From Hirudinaria manillensis (taxonomy: Eukaryota > Annelida > Clitellata > Hirudinida > Hirudinidae), in the NCBI GenBank assembly GCA_034509925.1, contig CM067535.1, positions 1,026,001 to 1,090,000 on the forward strand: DNA of 64,000 nt, in the 5' to 3' direction. Shown piece after piece: positions 48,989 to 62,930 of this stretch. Under the pieces are notes generated by a model. That model had not been told where the DNA came from and did no database searches. It was given only the letters and a program-made list of their open reading frames with translations. The first letter of the stretch is position 1. Every line of letters starts with the position of its first letter. The position numbers and the translations under genes are program-made.

Positions 48989-51900
48989 ATGACACGACGA
49001 CCAAAAGCAAGTCCTGCTGCCAGATTGAATCTCCCAAGATTTCGAGCTGGTGCCATGTTAATTGCCAGCATAGCTGCTTCATTTTTCATCCGCTCCACGT
49101 TGGCTGTGGATTTATGTGAGTTCTCATTTGCTTTTTCATCCCTAAGGCCATTCTCGCCTCCTTCACCTGCTTTTTTTGCTTCCCTTTCTTTACTTTTTTT
49201 TTTAGAAAAAATGCCCGCGAATGCCCCGTTAGAAAAATATCCTTCGTCGCCCTTTTACGAATTTTCGCTTTCGTGAATAATTATAATTATAATTTAATAT
49301 TTATGGCCCGTTAGCGTCACTACGGTGTGCGTAATGAGGAAATAATTTAGCTTCGACGGCGCTTTGTGAGGTCTCCGTTGTGTTTACGCGAAGAAACGTA
49401 CATCGCTCTTTGAAGTGTTTTGCAAATTAAGCTCACATCGTCATTCGATACGAATCCAGATAAACATAATCAGGTTGGTTTAACTGATGAGTGATGAGGA
49501 CCTCTGCTTCATTAAAATCTCTCGCGGACTGAAACGAAACGAGTGGGGAATTAAAAAAAGGCCCGCCCATCTATCCTCCACTACTCACCCACCCACTCAC
49601 CTAACCACCCATTCATTCACCCTCGCCGGTAGCCAGGGGGAGGAACAGACTCGCTCGAAATATTGAATGGAGTTGTGACCCGGGGTTCTTTAGAATCTTG
49701 TTAGGATCACATGATTCATGGCATGGCTTGCTGAGCCTAACAAAGAGACAGCGAACAGACCTTCCTAGTTCCATCTTTACATTCCATGAAAACATTTCAT
49801 TTTCCAGTCATTTCACCACGAAATGCCGTGGAATGCTTGTAATGATTACCGCAAAGCGTTGCTTGATTTATTCTGTTTATCGAACCGGCGACCTCTGCCG
49901 ATATTGCTGCTTAATGTTCTCCAATTATGGGTTTATAAATTTATGACAGCCCCCATAACGGCTCCAACTGAATTATAATAATAGAGGAATAATAATATTA
50001 TTAAATGCTAATAGTAATATTGATTATTATTCCTTTCTCACACATTCGCCTCTTCCATCACGCTCTCAGAATCTGAAGAGGCTAGGCTCATCAGGGCTTT
50101 TGAAGGATTTTTTTTTTAAGTTTTTCATCTTCTCAACAAAATGGTCATGCAATATTCTCCTTACCGAGAAGCATAAAAATGTTATGTTCCCATTGATCGA
50201 GAAAGTCATTTTGAGAACGTACAGACCCATGTAGAGGTTTATATGATCAATTGTGATGTAAAATTAGATGCGTCTTAGCCTCATAAATGGAATTGTCCTG
50301 TGAAATATTGGCATTGCATGCCATGCAGGGGACCGTAAAATTCACCCCATAACAACATTCTATGGGTTCTCTCTCTGTGATAGATATGCGACGGCCGTTC
50401 GAAGTTCAAATCCTGCTCTTATGCAATGATGATTCGAAAATGCATTTATGATCAATCGCTAGATCTTCTGAGACAAAATGAAAAATAAAGCGCGATATTT
50501 TTGACACCAGAAATGACAGCGTTTTAAGGATTGCAGATAAAGCTTTTCAATTTTTAATTTGTTGCATAACAATGGTGTCATGTTTTAAATTTTTAGGCAC
50601 TTCTCTCTTTCAAGTTTCCTTCTTTGTTGATCGGCAGAGCTTTTAAGTCTTAAAAACTCGGGCATCTGTTTATTTTGCGCGCTATGCGGTGATGAGAGCC
50701 AGTCTTGAACATGAAAGAGAGAGAAACTCTCGAGTCTACGTACCTGAGTCTATTACTGACCTCGCTTCTGCCAGATTCGAATGAACAGTCGTGAATGGAT
50801 GTGGTTACAAAGAGCTTCCCAGAAAATTAATTCCTGCAAAACAAGAAAATAATGCAATTATCGATTCTTTAATGGCTGCATTTTTGAAAGCAACATCGAT
50901 TGAAGGATGACTATGATAATAATAACAATAATAATAATTATTATTGCTATTGTTTTTGTTGTGGTTGTTGTTGTCGTCGTCATTGTATTTGTATGTGTTG
51001 CGTTGTGAAAGGATATCATTATTTAGGATGGAGAATAATCATGCAAAAGTGTTCAGGTCGTTCGCTTCCATGCTTCTGGGTATTGCTCTCCCATTTGTAA
51101 CCTTTTATCAAGTGGCTGCCTTTTGTGCTCCGGCAGGTTCTTTGACTGGCAAACCCCTCAAGCAGAACTATCTACAATGCCCTTTCCCCCTTTAGCACCA
51201 AGCCGTGTAAATTACCCACAAGGCCCATCTGTTACCACATGCTGTGATAGTTTCTCAATTTTTCCTTTATATCATTGGCTCTTATCCACAGACTTTGACT
51301 TATTCTAATTTGAATTTATCTCGACAATAACCCATTTATCTTCCATTTATCTCGTCCGCACCGCTCGGAAGTACAAAGCGGAACCAAACGACTGACTGGC
51401 CACGATATGATGGATTCGATGGAACCGACAACCGTCTTTTTATGGTAATTCCAGCGCCCTGTACCCGATACGAAATTTGGAAAGTTAACCATGTGATGTT
51501 TGAACGCGCCAGGGTGTTTTGGTTACGTGGCTCTTGTGATGTCGTTTTAATTGTTTCACAGCTCCCGGATTGATGATTAGCAGATTAGTATCAGCTCCGA
51601 TATCCGATTTCAAAGCTATCTCGTACTTCCTAGGCCAGTCCAACCGTATTCCAATCTTTCCATCAGCTGTCTTGGATTTTCGGAGCAATAGGAGACGGAC
51701 TGGTGATATTACAGGAGTGTTACTCTCTGCGTCTGCACGTTCGTTAAAGTGCGACCGACCGACCGACAAGATATAGAAGCCTTTCGAATGGGACATGTGT
51801 CAGTCCGAGATTATCCTCAAGTGTTGTTTGTTGAAGCTCTTGTTTGGGGAATTGTCCACGAGATAAGCAATCGATTCGAGCAAAAAGCTTCCCCAATCAA

Positions 51901-54900
51901 AATTCAAAGTACATTTTTTAAAATCGATAACAATCTGCCAGAACGTCATTACCACTCTTGTGCCCACATCTGAGATTTGATCAGAACAGATTGATCCCTA
52001 ATAATCACATGTCACCGAGCAAAACCTACGATGAATGTCTTTGCATTCGTCCTCGTGTCTTTCTCATGAATTCGCAATTCACCGGGGGCGAATCTCATAA
52101 TGCGCCGTCAATCGATTGCATATCCTCGAACGAATTTCATTAATTCATCTGTGTGCATTGTTCAATCACATAATATTGGCACGCATTGATTTTATTTTTT
52201 ATTCCAGCCTCTTGCAACAGAGCTCTGGGCATGCAGGATGGAAGCATTCCTGACAGTTCCATAAGAGCCAGCTCTTCCTTCGACGAGACACTCGGACCGT
52301 CAAATGCCAGGTACGTTTTCCATGACTTTCCATGTCATTGATAAACGCTTTCACTTTTGAGACAAGCCGTCAGTTAAATTTCGGATTTCATTGTGCATTT
52401 GTGGTTAACCGAGATAGTGTTGGAAGCCTTTCCAGCCTCCCTGCGCTTCTCGTATTCTTCCACATCCGTGCGCGTCGGTAGAGTAGTAAACATCCCGGAC
52501 TCGTGGAACCCACGGACTTCTTTATTATTCGCCCGAGTTGCAACCATTTTCTCGTATTTTCAAAGGCAACACTCCATTAACTAATCAAGAATAATAAAAC
52601 CCCTATGCACGAATAATGCCATTGCATTCAGAATGTTGTTGATTCCATGTATCCAGAGGACATTTTCATTCATCCGTGCTCGGTTGGCAGGGAGTCTCCA
52701 AAATTCGATTTGTTTCCCATTGTGTTCTGATTGGTGGATTTATGTGTCTCATCCAATAATAATTCTCCTAGGCATGGAAAGCATGTTCCCCGAGAATGAT
52801 GTTATCTTGTCTCTCCTATCCATCATCCACCGAAGGAGTGATTATTTCCTTCTATTTTCCAGTAACTGTCTCATCTGCTAGTTTATTTATTTTTTGTTAT
52901 TCTTTTTAAATATTTTCTCCAATGGAACTCGAAACTGCCTGGATTCGTCTGCGAATATTGACTTTAATGACTACGCTAAGGACGGCACGGAGCTCCGCTG
53001 TTGGTTGTTAATGAAGGTTGAAGTGAGAGAGCAATTTTCACCTGGATTCGGATGAACATCTTCCTCCTTATTATCACTTCCAGGCCGCTTCGCTTCCAGT
53101 TCCGTCATCTGAGCGCGGAGAAATCGCGTTGCACGCTCTGCACATGCTGGAAAAAAATAATTGGAAAGTCGTTTCGGATTGTGCGCCTGTTTCGAAATGA
53201 ATTATTATTATTATTATTATTATTATTATCGTCGTCGTCGTCATTGCTATCGTTATTATTTTGCGTTAATGTTATTGACCTGTGGTATTATTCGTAATAA
53301 ATATAATTGCGGACGTTTATTTCAATCGCCGCAAAACGTAAATTGCTTTCTGAGCTCCACTTTTAAATTCATCAGTTTTTATTGCTTTGAAATAATTTAT
53401 ATCATAATAATGTGACCAAACAACGCAATAGGACTTTTTCAGAAAGGCTCGCTTTTGAAGCAAACCTTTCCTTCAAACTTTTTAGCTATTTTAATTAATT
53501 AATTTAATTAATTAATTTAAGAAATTAATCCCATAAATTATCTTTTTCTGTGCGAAATACGAAATCCAGTCCATAATGAAGCCAATGTTTTGCCTCTGAT
53601 GGCCCGGCTCCATCAGAGCGTCAGATCTACCATAACAACGCTTAATTATCCTCATTAATAATAAATGGAAATAATTATTTTCTGCTCATTAATAATAACA
53701 AGGTTGGAAAATTGATAACGATCAGTCATTTCACTGATCTGTCCATCATCGAATTAGTTGCCGGTTATTCGTGAATATTTAAAATTTGAAAAAAAAAGTT
53801 GTTTTTATTTTTTATTTTTTGAAAATTCCTTTCAAAGATTATTGAGTACATTAACAATTCCGATTACGTTTTCTTCTTCATTTTAATGAAATTCTCTCTC
53901 GAAAAAAGAAAAGAAATACTCTTAAAAATCGAACATAAAACTTGAAAACCCTGCCAAGAAATTCAGTCGATTTTTCAAGCAAGGATTTCTCTTAAAATCG
54001 ACTTCTAACACGTCCAGAGCCCCATTATTGTACTTGAAAAGTGTGAATTAACGCCATTAAATCATAAATGATTATTAATTAATTAATTTATAATTATTTT
54101 AAAGATTTAATTAACTGCACATTGCTCGACCATTTCTTAGCTATAAATTGGAACCACAATTTAACCGAGATCAATTGATCGTACTTCACTTTTAAGTGTC
54201 GGATGATCTCGGGGTCTTTGATTCATTTCGGCCATCACACCCGATCAATCGAAGTTTTCTTTTTCTTTTTTTAAAGTAATTCTTTTTTTTTTATTTATTT
54301 TTAAAAAAGTGGAAAAGAAAAAAAAAGTTTTTTAATCAAAGATTCAGAGATTAATTTGACGGCTCCGAGAAAGTCAAAAATGAAATTGTAGACGATGAAG
54401 TAATGGCTCGATGGAAATTATTGCGAGATCATCATCATCATCAGAGGCCTCGTCCTCCTCGTCCTCCTCCTCCTCCTTATCATCATCATCATCATCATCC
54501 ATCATCATCATCATCGCATTATGCACGTTAAAGAGAAATGTTCGAACAGTTGTTCGGTGCTGTTGAAATATTTGAACTCATCTCATTTGGCCGAGGGCGG
54601 TACGTTTAAGGAGAGCCAACGGTGCGACGTTAAATCATCCCCAAACGAGCCGGAGACATGCCGATCGTACTCCGTAACTATTCCGGCATCTGCATCTTCA
54701 ACTCCACCCTTCCCTGGAATAATTGATTCCAATCTCCGTCAACTCCATTTCTCAAGCTTCTTCAATCTCCCCACCAATTTTTTCCAGCAAGACTTCTACT
54801 CTGCCAGCCCTGATAAATTTCATACTTTCGTGGAGTTTCCTATTAATAATCTTTTTTTTCTCATTTTCTAGGAGGAAGGTAGCTTGTAATCTTTTGATTG

Positions 54901-57432
54901 TTTTCCGTGATCAATCTTCTTTTGACGGTCCTGTCTTATTAAAGGCTCCCTTTCTTTCACTTATCACCTTATCCAATTATCGCTTGCAACTGCACGTTCT
55001 CCTTCTTAATCTGTTGTTGTTGTTGCTGCTGCTAACGTTGTTGTTGTTACGATGACATTTAAAGGCATTAGAATCCCAGTCCTAGTACCTGATGGATCCT
55101 TTAATGGTTTTTCAGCAGGAAATTTATATTCAACCCACTTGGGCGGAGAGATTTATCGTTTAAAACCGAAAATTATTTCGAAATTGTTACTTTTTTTCCA
55201 CACTTTTCCAGGCCCGACTTCATCAGTATTCCTTCCATGGAGCTGATGGTTGTTGGTGCTTTTTGTTCGCCATTTTTCAGCGTTTTATCGCAAAAAAAAT
55301 TGAAGAAAAGTGAAGGATTGGTCCTCTGGAATCCGTCGGAAGAGAATCAATGTTCCATTGTCGTCAACAACTCCGCGCTGCGTCTCTCGTCTTTCCACGA
55401 TTGTCGATGATTCTTCAGAATGGAATTTGTTTTTTGGATCGTTAATTGGAGATTTTTTATTATTATTGTTTTTATTGTTTTTCTTATTTGTCTTTCCTAC
55501 GTTTTTTATCTTCTGCTAATCCCCGTGAAATTGAAACATCTGAGAAAATGAGTCTCTCTTTCATGATTTCTCTAAAAAAAAATTTTTATCACGAAAGAAT
55601 TTTATCATTTCATACTTTAATTTGACGACGATGACGACTATGACGATGACAATGACGACGACGACTACTACGTCCTTCTGTAATCATACCTTATCACATG
55701 TCGTGCTCTAATAGTTGTTGTGGTGGCGTGCTATTTGACTTGTACTCTCCTTTGCACCTCGGTGCAAACTTTATGTCCCACCGAAGTCACGACCTCTCAA
55801 CTGGCTTTCATTCAAAGTCATCACAACGAGTGCAACACCATCGCATTTCGACATGGATTTTCCAATTCTATTCTCGATTTAAGCGTTCCAAACTCAGCAG
55901 GAAGAATCCAATGGCGAGTCGAAAACGACGGTGAATTCATATACGCAATTATTCGATTAAAAAGGTTAAATCTGTCTCCCACGATCGCCAGACACAGACA
56001 AAACTTTGGTTCTGTCTTTACCGTAGGAGAGAGGGTGAGAGTCATGGCTCTGCAGATCCGCCATAGGAATCCAACGTTCCTACTCCGTCTGCTTCGTTCC
56101 GTGCCAAAGTAATGCTCCATCGATTTTCGCACGCGTGAATAATTTATGTCGACAGATAACGTCAAAGTGTTGACGAAGGAAAATGAAATTTTTGAAATTC
56201 AAATTGGAAATTCATAATTCAATTAGGATGACGTGATGTGAGGGATGGAGTTGCTTTCACGTGGAAGTAATTGCCAGCGTATTTCTTGAATTTCAAATTC
56301 AAAACGCAAGAAAAGTTCCGTGGATGATTGCTTTTTACGATTTCTCGTTCAGTTCTGGCTGAGCTTCGAAGTGAATTACACAAGGAGGTGAATTCGGTGC
56401 AAACCAATTCACTTTCTGCATTCCATCGTTGAAACAAAAACAAAAACTCTTTCGCTACTTTCCTTGGTCTGCCATATTTCTCATATTTTTCTGCTCAACT
56501 CCAAAAAGCTACTCCGAGGTGCATTCAGCTTACTTGGATTTGTCCGGAATAATAAATATTCATTTAAAATAAATAACAATAAATATAACTACAAGCAGGT
56601 GTGACGTAACAAAGAGTGATGTTAATCTTTGTCCGAGTACCTAGATGAGGTAATAGAACTCAGAATCAACACAAGGGACCCGTTCAGAAGTCGTTGCGCA
56701 ACCCACTCGAAGTGGTTGAAGTGATTGAATTGATTGAAGTGGTTGTTGCGATCATCTCTTGCGATAGGCTCTCAGTTTGTTGCCATTTCTTTCTTCCTGG
56801 CGTGTTTGTATCACCCTCTTAAGATTTGAGTGAATCGATTGTTTGTAAACTTGACGAAGAGTCCGGAAGGATGTTGCTCTAACATTCAACACTAATTCAT
56901 ACTGGCAATCCGTCTGGTATTAATTCGCGCTCTCGTGATAATGATGCCTAGAAATCGATCGAAAAGAAAGACGTACCCTCTCCATTAATCCTGGCCATTG
57001 GAAGGTGGAGCAGGGAAATTATTTTCCATTGAAAGATTATCAATCCCCGTCCAGTTTTCTCGGCTCTCGGAAGCTTTCCTAACATTTCCAACTCTTTCGG
57101 GACAGAAGAAGAAAATAAAAACAGAAAGGAGGACAAAAACAGATAAAAAAAGAGGGGTGGATTTTCTAGACAGTCACATAGATCAGTAACGTGTTTGATG
57201 CTTCTCTGTGTTGAACATACGGCACAATTAAAGACTTTTATTTGGCACTGGCAGGCCAAGGAAGCATGTCAAGTCTTTCTGGATGTCATGTTTACGACAT
57301 GACTTGGAGCAGATAACGATGTTAAAGATCATCAGACTGCTCTTCCTAACGATGCCAATCACGCATTGACACTAGAATGAACGTGTTTCATAATTTATTT
57401 TCCTTTTTTTTCAACAATTATTTGTTTCCGTG

Positions 57433-57464
<32 letters not shown>

Positions 57465-59327
57465 TGCGAAAGTAATTATTATTTCGACCAGTTACTTCCT
57501 GGAATTATTCCAGTTTTTAATCTAATTGGAAATTATTCGGAGCGTGGTGCGTTAAACCAGTTATCCATTTAGAATTGGCAGGACCAGTTCATTGAGCAAA
57601 TTAGGAGAATTTGACTCGAGCATTCTGAACGTGAGTGCCTCTGGGACCATTCATTTCCTCCTGAGGGGTCGGCCATTCACCCACCCCTCCATCCATCCAT
57701 CCATCTTTCCTTTCACTCCGTCTATCCGTCCATCCATCCAATCATCCATCAATCCGATCCAGTCACACAACCAAATCGTTCGTTAATAATTCATTAATCC
57801 ATCCATCAATTCCTGCACGCATTCATCAGACCGTCAATCCATCCTTCCTTGTCCATTGAAGCCAGTCTTAATTGCAGACTTTCATGTGCGTAAGATATTA
57901 TTCTGAGAACACGTGCTTATTCCAGCCATGACATGCTGTTCCACATTCAATACCTGGCAATCATTTGCCACCACAACCTTTCATTGTTGACGTCACATTC
58001 GATGTTTACGCCGCCATCTTGTTTTATGTCTTCCTGTCGCTGGTCTTTCCGATTCCTTTTTTTTTGTATACGGAATAAACAACGACATCAAAACAATAGT
58101 AGTATCAGCAATGATAGCATTAAAAACAAATATAATAACAATATTATTATTATTATTATTATTAATTATTATTATTTCAGTAATTAGAAATTATTCAATG
58201 ACTATTTTAATTATAACTTTCATAATAAAATAATAAACTTCATCACACTGCGCTACGCCTTGCAAACCAATCAACGTCGACTATTATAAAACAATGATTT
58301 ATGCAACTATAATCTCATCATATAATATTATAAATTAACATAAATTATGTTAATGCACGATACAGAGTGAGGACGGAAAGGAACAGCGGTGCCTGGTGTC
58401 CTCAAAATGCCATCAATAAGAACAGCTACGAGTGGATTGAAGTTCAATTCGACGAGTTGAAGGTCATCACACAAGTTGAAACCCAAGGTCGCTTCGGTAA
58501 CGGACAGGTTCGTTCGTTCGTTCTTTAAAAAAAAGAAAGTTTCATTTTTCGACTTTAATTTTTTTTGGTTTTTCTGTCGGCATTGGAAGCCAATTCTCCC
58601 GGTTGAAATCCACTGTCGAATAACGAAGGGTCTGATAATGATGACCGGGTTGATGCTGATAATGATGGTGATGCTCCAGGTGCTGATAATGATGACTGGG
58701 TTGATGCTGATAATGATGGAGATGATCGAGTTGATGCTGGTAATGATGGAGGTGCTGCCGGTGCTGATAACGATGGCCGGGTTGATGCTGATAGTGATGG
58801 AGCTGTTCCAGGTGGTGATAGTGATGCCGATTAGCAGTCATTTGATGGATGGCTGTTATGCTGCTAGGTCCTTTAATGGATCGCTTATTGATTGGCTCAG
58901 GGTTATTGTCTGAGTGCTGACAGTTTCAGGGGAGATTTCCCAAATGATTGTGATAGATTGTGCAGCAGGTTTTTAGCAATTCTTGATACAGGAAGATGAT
59001 GTTAGCGCAATTAAATTTGTTTTTCTTTCTTTTTTTTTTAAATTAAAAAAAACATTTTTTTAATAAATCTTTAAATTTTAGTTGTAAAAATTATGCGCTG
59101 CGTTTGATGCCTTTGATCATAAATTATTGGGGATTATAAAATAATATAAAATAAAATAATACTTTTTTATGCTTCGGGGTGTCATCTTTGTATTGAGAGA
59201 TTACTTGATAGGAAGATAATGATGATTATGACAATGATGATGATGATGATTATTATTATTATTACGATTATTATGATTATGACTGACAATGACGATGGTG
59301 GTGTTAGTAATAATAATACTAATAATA

Positions 59328-59366
<39 letters not shown>

Positions 59367-61262
59367 TTAAATAATAATAATAATAATGGCGATGAGATTG
59401 CTAAGAGCGATCCATTGTGATGGAAGCATTTCAATTGCTTTCAAAGATTGATTTTTCACGCTGGACATTTTCAGTAGAAGGGAAAAAAATTCCTTGTCAA
59501 AATGGCCGGGAGGTTGAGAAGCGAAATTCTCTCCTCCTTTGCTTTCATAAATATTTGCATTAATTTTCCTTTGATTTCGAACCTTAACGCCAAACATCGA
59601 AGGCCTGTTTCATATCCAGCGGCCGGGAGATGGTTTATGTGGCCGATGCGTCATCTTCCCTTCTTTAATGAATGATAATCTTCCCTATGCACCGTAGCTG
59701 GAGAGGCCGTGATAGACGTCGGTTCTGCCAACCGGCTTATGTTTTACGACCGTTCGGGCGCAAATTTTCCAGCAGGCGGATCTTGGCCGAGGCACGTGAC
59801 TGGAATCAGGTGCCCGATACGGAGTATTATGCACCTCTGTCCCTTCCCGAAAGCCCTTTACGATATCATGATGGCGACGGCAACAGGATTGCAGGTGTCC
59901 GACTTTTCCACATTTTCCCAGAAATGTCCTGAGTTTGCCTCCACGAAATCGGACGAGAAATTTTATTTTTATTTTTTTCTACACCTGTTCCAACGTTCGC
60001 AGAACACCGGAATTGAAGGAACAGGCGAAAACAATTTTTCCGTCAATTTTTTTTTTTTTGAACCGAGAAGCGCTTTTTAAAGAGGATTTCTTTTCCTTCG
60101 TTCTCCTCCCTCTCCCTTCCTTCATTCCTTCCTCTCTCTCGCTCTCTCTCTCTCTCCACTTTTTTTTGTTTCAACTTTTCCAGCAGGAAACGAAGAACAT
60201 TTCCAGGTAGGAGTGGAATGCATTTGTGGAGTTTCATTAAATTTGCTCTAAAAGTGTCGAGCCACTACGTTCGAAATGGTCGGCCGAATCCAGCGCGGCC
60301 TTGATTGGCCCGGCTGTTAATGTCCGCTGGTGTTCCGACTCCGTTGAGTTGATGAACGACTCATTATTCAGTTACTTTTATTTTCCATTTCCTTATCTCC
60401 TCCACCGTTCCAACGTCTGCCATTTTTTCCAGGCGCGACGCGGGATCTTTTGATTCCAATCCGTGTCCTCTTGAATGTCCTCGGCGACGCCATGGATTCA
60501 GTTAAAGGATCTCTGCACGGATTCTCCCTCTGGGGTTTTCTTATCAATTTTGAAGATAAAACTACTTGGTCGACTGATAAATTAATTAGTTTTCAATTAA
60601 CGAACAACGTCTACTATCATCATCACCACCGTCATCATCATCGTCATCATCGCCGGCAGCAGCACCTCCAGCTATCGGTGATGATGTAGCGCCGCATCTC
60701 GGCTGAGACTGATTTATTTGACGATCGTGTCAAGGCCATTATTTTTTTAGTCTTCCTTTGTCTTAACACTTCTTTATAGGTTTTTCATTTTCACAGATTT
60801 TATTTCTTTATTCTTTTATTTTTTATTATTTTTATTACTTATTCGACTTTTATTTTCCTGTGAAATGTCGATGTTAACGATGGCGATGGCTGATGATGAT
60901 GATGAGGAGGAGGAGGAGGAGGACGATGATGACGAAACTGGCAGTGTTCACAAAAATTTTTTATCTCACATTTTATCTTTTCAGATGGCTTTTCTAAATT
61001 TCTGGCCTGAGGCATTTAATAATATATGATAATAATATATTTTATTATATATTTATTATTATTATTTATATTTGATTATAGTGTTTCAATATTAAATAAT
61101 AATAATAATAAGGACAATTCCACATCCGGTTGATTGAAATGAACAATAAAATGATCAATTATCTGCTTGCAGGGCCAAGAATTCACCGAGAAGTACATGA
61201 TTGAGTACAGGAGAGTGGTTGACGGTCCGTGGATCAAGTACAAAGACAAGAAAGGAAACGAG
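48989..61262 (+). CDS. Discoidin domain receptor-like gene, 5' part (partial)
   Basis: Four coding exons are visible: 48989-49115, 52208-52310, 58366-58507 and 61173-61262. They join in phase to 154 residues, and the gene runs off the right edge. Residues 23-40 are hydrophobic and act as signal sequence or anchor (Met23 is an alternative start). From Cys45 the product matches the N-terminal F5/8C (discoidin) domain of DDR collagen-receptor tyrosine kinases: CNRALGMQDGSIPDSSIRAS, then NSGAWCPQ (Cys88), WIEVQFDELKVITQVETQGR, then GQEFTEKYMIEYRR and GPWIKYKDKKGNE. The remainder of the domain, the membrane segment and the kinase would lie to the right. Family members bind collagen at the cell surface and signal by autophosphorylation. 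Here the positions equivalent to DDR2 Trp52, Thr56 and Asp69 are Phe67, Leu71 and Ser84, whereas the Arg105 and Glu113 equivalents are kept. Without the kinase part in view, another discoidin-domain protein remains possible. Confidence 0.85.
49116..52207. other. Discoidin-receptor intron 1
   Basis: A 3.1-kb intron, GTGAGT to ATTCCAG. It holds a CACTCACCC-rich patch near 49580-49620, short AT-rich and TTG/GTC runs near 50935-50985, and nothing else I can support. Confidence 0.75.
54428..54516. repeat. (ATC)n and (CTC)n array
   Basis: ATC units flank a CTC/GTC-rich centre. Confidence 0.88.
57437..57467. repeat. (ATT)n short array
   Basis: About ten ATT units. Confidence 0.9.
58634..58834. repeat. 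24-30-bp minisatellite, GCTGATAATGAT-type
   Basis: About seven units each begin GCTGATAATGAT or a variant, alternating between GGTTGAT and CCAGGT endings, with lengths of 24, 27 or 30 bp. All lengths are multiples of three, so one plus-strand frame (58634-58834) stays open and is very rich in Asp, Asn and Gly. Confidence 0.88.
59229..59370. repeat. GAT, ATT and AAT arrays
   Basis: A GAT run, then an ATT run and, after about 50 bp, an AAT run. The ATT and AAT parts are complementary. Confidence 0.88.
60892..60935. repeat. GAT/GAG triplet run
   Basis: GAT units, then GAG units, then GAT/GAC units. Confidence 0.85.
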
Positions 61263-61473
61263 GTGAGTACTGTTTCTTTTGTACACGTTTTGTACACCCG
61301 CTCGTACACTCAGCCTCTAGTACTCGCTTCTTGTACTGCCACACAAAGGCCGATCACGTGACGTCGACAAGGAAGTGACGTCATGTCTTTTTTTTTATTT
61401 CCTCGTCAAAGTTTTTTGCTCTTTGAAGAAATTCAACGAGGAATTGCGTCATCTGAGATGTGGCGCACAGTAA

Positions 61474-61481
61474 TAATAAAG

Positions 61482-61518
<37 letters not shown>

Positions 61519-61684
61519 TAATAAGGATAATAATAATGATGATAATATGAGAACAATGTATTGTATCTACTATTCAAAGAAGCCGCAACCATTGTCACCA
61601 ACACGGTTGGCACCATTATCGTTATAATCGTCTTCATCATCATCGTCGTCATCATCATCATCATCATCATCGTCATCACCAAAG
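61474..61684. repeat. (AAT)n then degenerate ATC array
   Basis: AAT with GAT interruptions at 61474-61545, then ATC/GTC at about 61632-61678. Confidence 0.88.
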
Positions 61685-61889
61685 CTCGGATGCCATGAAA
61701 TGTAGACTCCAGATGTGCAAGAGGTGTGAACGACTGTCCATTTGTAACCAATCCACGGCCAATCCAGGTGTCTTGAACTGTGTACCAAGTGTTTAATCAC
61801 GACTCCTTCATTCAAAGAGTCTCTCTTTTTTTGTCATCTCTCCTTTGCCTTCTGCTCGTGTAACATGGATAATAAATCGATTAATTAAT

Positions 61890-61892
<3 letters not shown>

Positions 61893-61927
<35 letters not shown>

Positions 61928-61930
61928 TGT
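61893..61930. repeat. (AAT)n microsatellite
   Basis: About 12 AAT units in an AT-rich stretch that continues with short AAT and ATT runs to about 62155. Confidence 0.9.
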
Positions 61931-62124
61931 AATAATATTTGTAATAATAACAATTATGAATATCCGTCTGATATACAATCAGAACTGGAAAAGATAATAA
62001 TTTATTAAAGGTTATAATAGCAAAAGGAGAACATAATAATAAAAAATAATAATAATAAATAAATATTAGTTTTATCTCGTTTTATTAGTAGTTTATAATA
62101 ATAATTATTATTATAAAACTCTCG

Positions 62125-62157
<33 letters not shown>

Positions 62158-62533
62158 AGAAGACGTTAAAAAGCTTTTAGTATATTTGACGAGAATGGTC
62201 AAATTAAAAAATAAATTTTTTTAAGAATTATTTTATTTAAATAAAAAATTAATTAATTTAAAAAATAATCATCTTTCACTTTCTGTCAGCTCCATTCATA
62301 ATTCAATGAGGAATGGCTGAGATTATTAAAAAAAAAATATATGACAATTTAAGATTTATTTCCAATTTATTTTCAAAATAATCGCACTAAAATCATTATC
62401 ATGTTTTCATCGGGCTTATTAAGCATTATACGGGTTATTATATAAGAGGCACTTAGATTTCAGACCAAATAAAAGTAAATTATATGCGAAATAAAAGTAA
62501 ATTATATGCGAATTAAAATTAATTAATTAGTTA

Positions 62534-62572
62534 TGATGATGACGATGATGATGATGATGATGACGACTATGA
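62534..62572. repeat. (GAT)n short array
   Basis: About 12 GAT/GAC units. Confidence 0.9.
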
Positions 62573-62863
62573 TGAATTTAATAATGATCACGTGATGATT
62601 ATGATACTAGAGAGAGATTAAGATGGGAATGTCAATAACAAGGAATTCGAAATATCCTGTCTCCCTATTTTTTGTTTTTTATTTTTTATTTCATTTTAAA
62701 GCTGATTTAAACTTCAAAAAGTTTTTTTTTGATCCATCAAAGGGGTTTTTATCCATCATGCCGTTCCGATGTTTCCAGAGGAAGTCGAAAAATTCCATTG
62801 AATTTTATTTCCATTGGAGATTGATTACCGTGAATGGTAGCGATGCGATGGACAGAATGAAAT

Positions 62864-62930
62864 AATAAATAAATAAATGAATGAATGAACGAATGAATGA
62901 CTGACTGAACGAGTGAATGGATGAGACAGG
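62864..62930. repeat. AAAT/GAAT tetranucleotide run
   Basis: AAAT units pass into GAAT and GAAC/GACT variants. Confidence 0.85.

Larger units (their letters stand above)
52311..58365. other. Discoidin-receptor intron 2
   Basis: A 6.1-kb intron, GTACGT to GATACAG. It contains short ATT and GTC arrays near 53200-53243, the ATC/CTC block and the CATC-rich patches near 57680-57850. An open frame without ATG at 55684-56112 is discussed as a weak exon candidate. Confidence 0.72.
58508..61172. other. Discoidin-receptor intron 3
   Basis: A 2.7-kb intron, GTTCGT to TTGCAG. It holds the GCTGATAATGAT minisatellite, GAT/ATT/AAT arrays, CT-rich runs near 60110-60158 and GAG-rich triplets near 60892-60935. 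Confidence 0.73.

Noticed and set aside
54521-54871. 116-aa ORF inside the receptor intron
   Set aside because: Composition is unremarkable, with no motif and no splice context.
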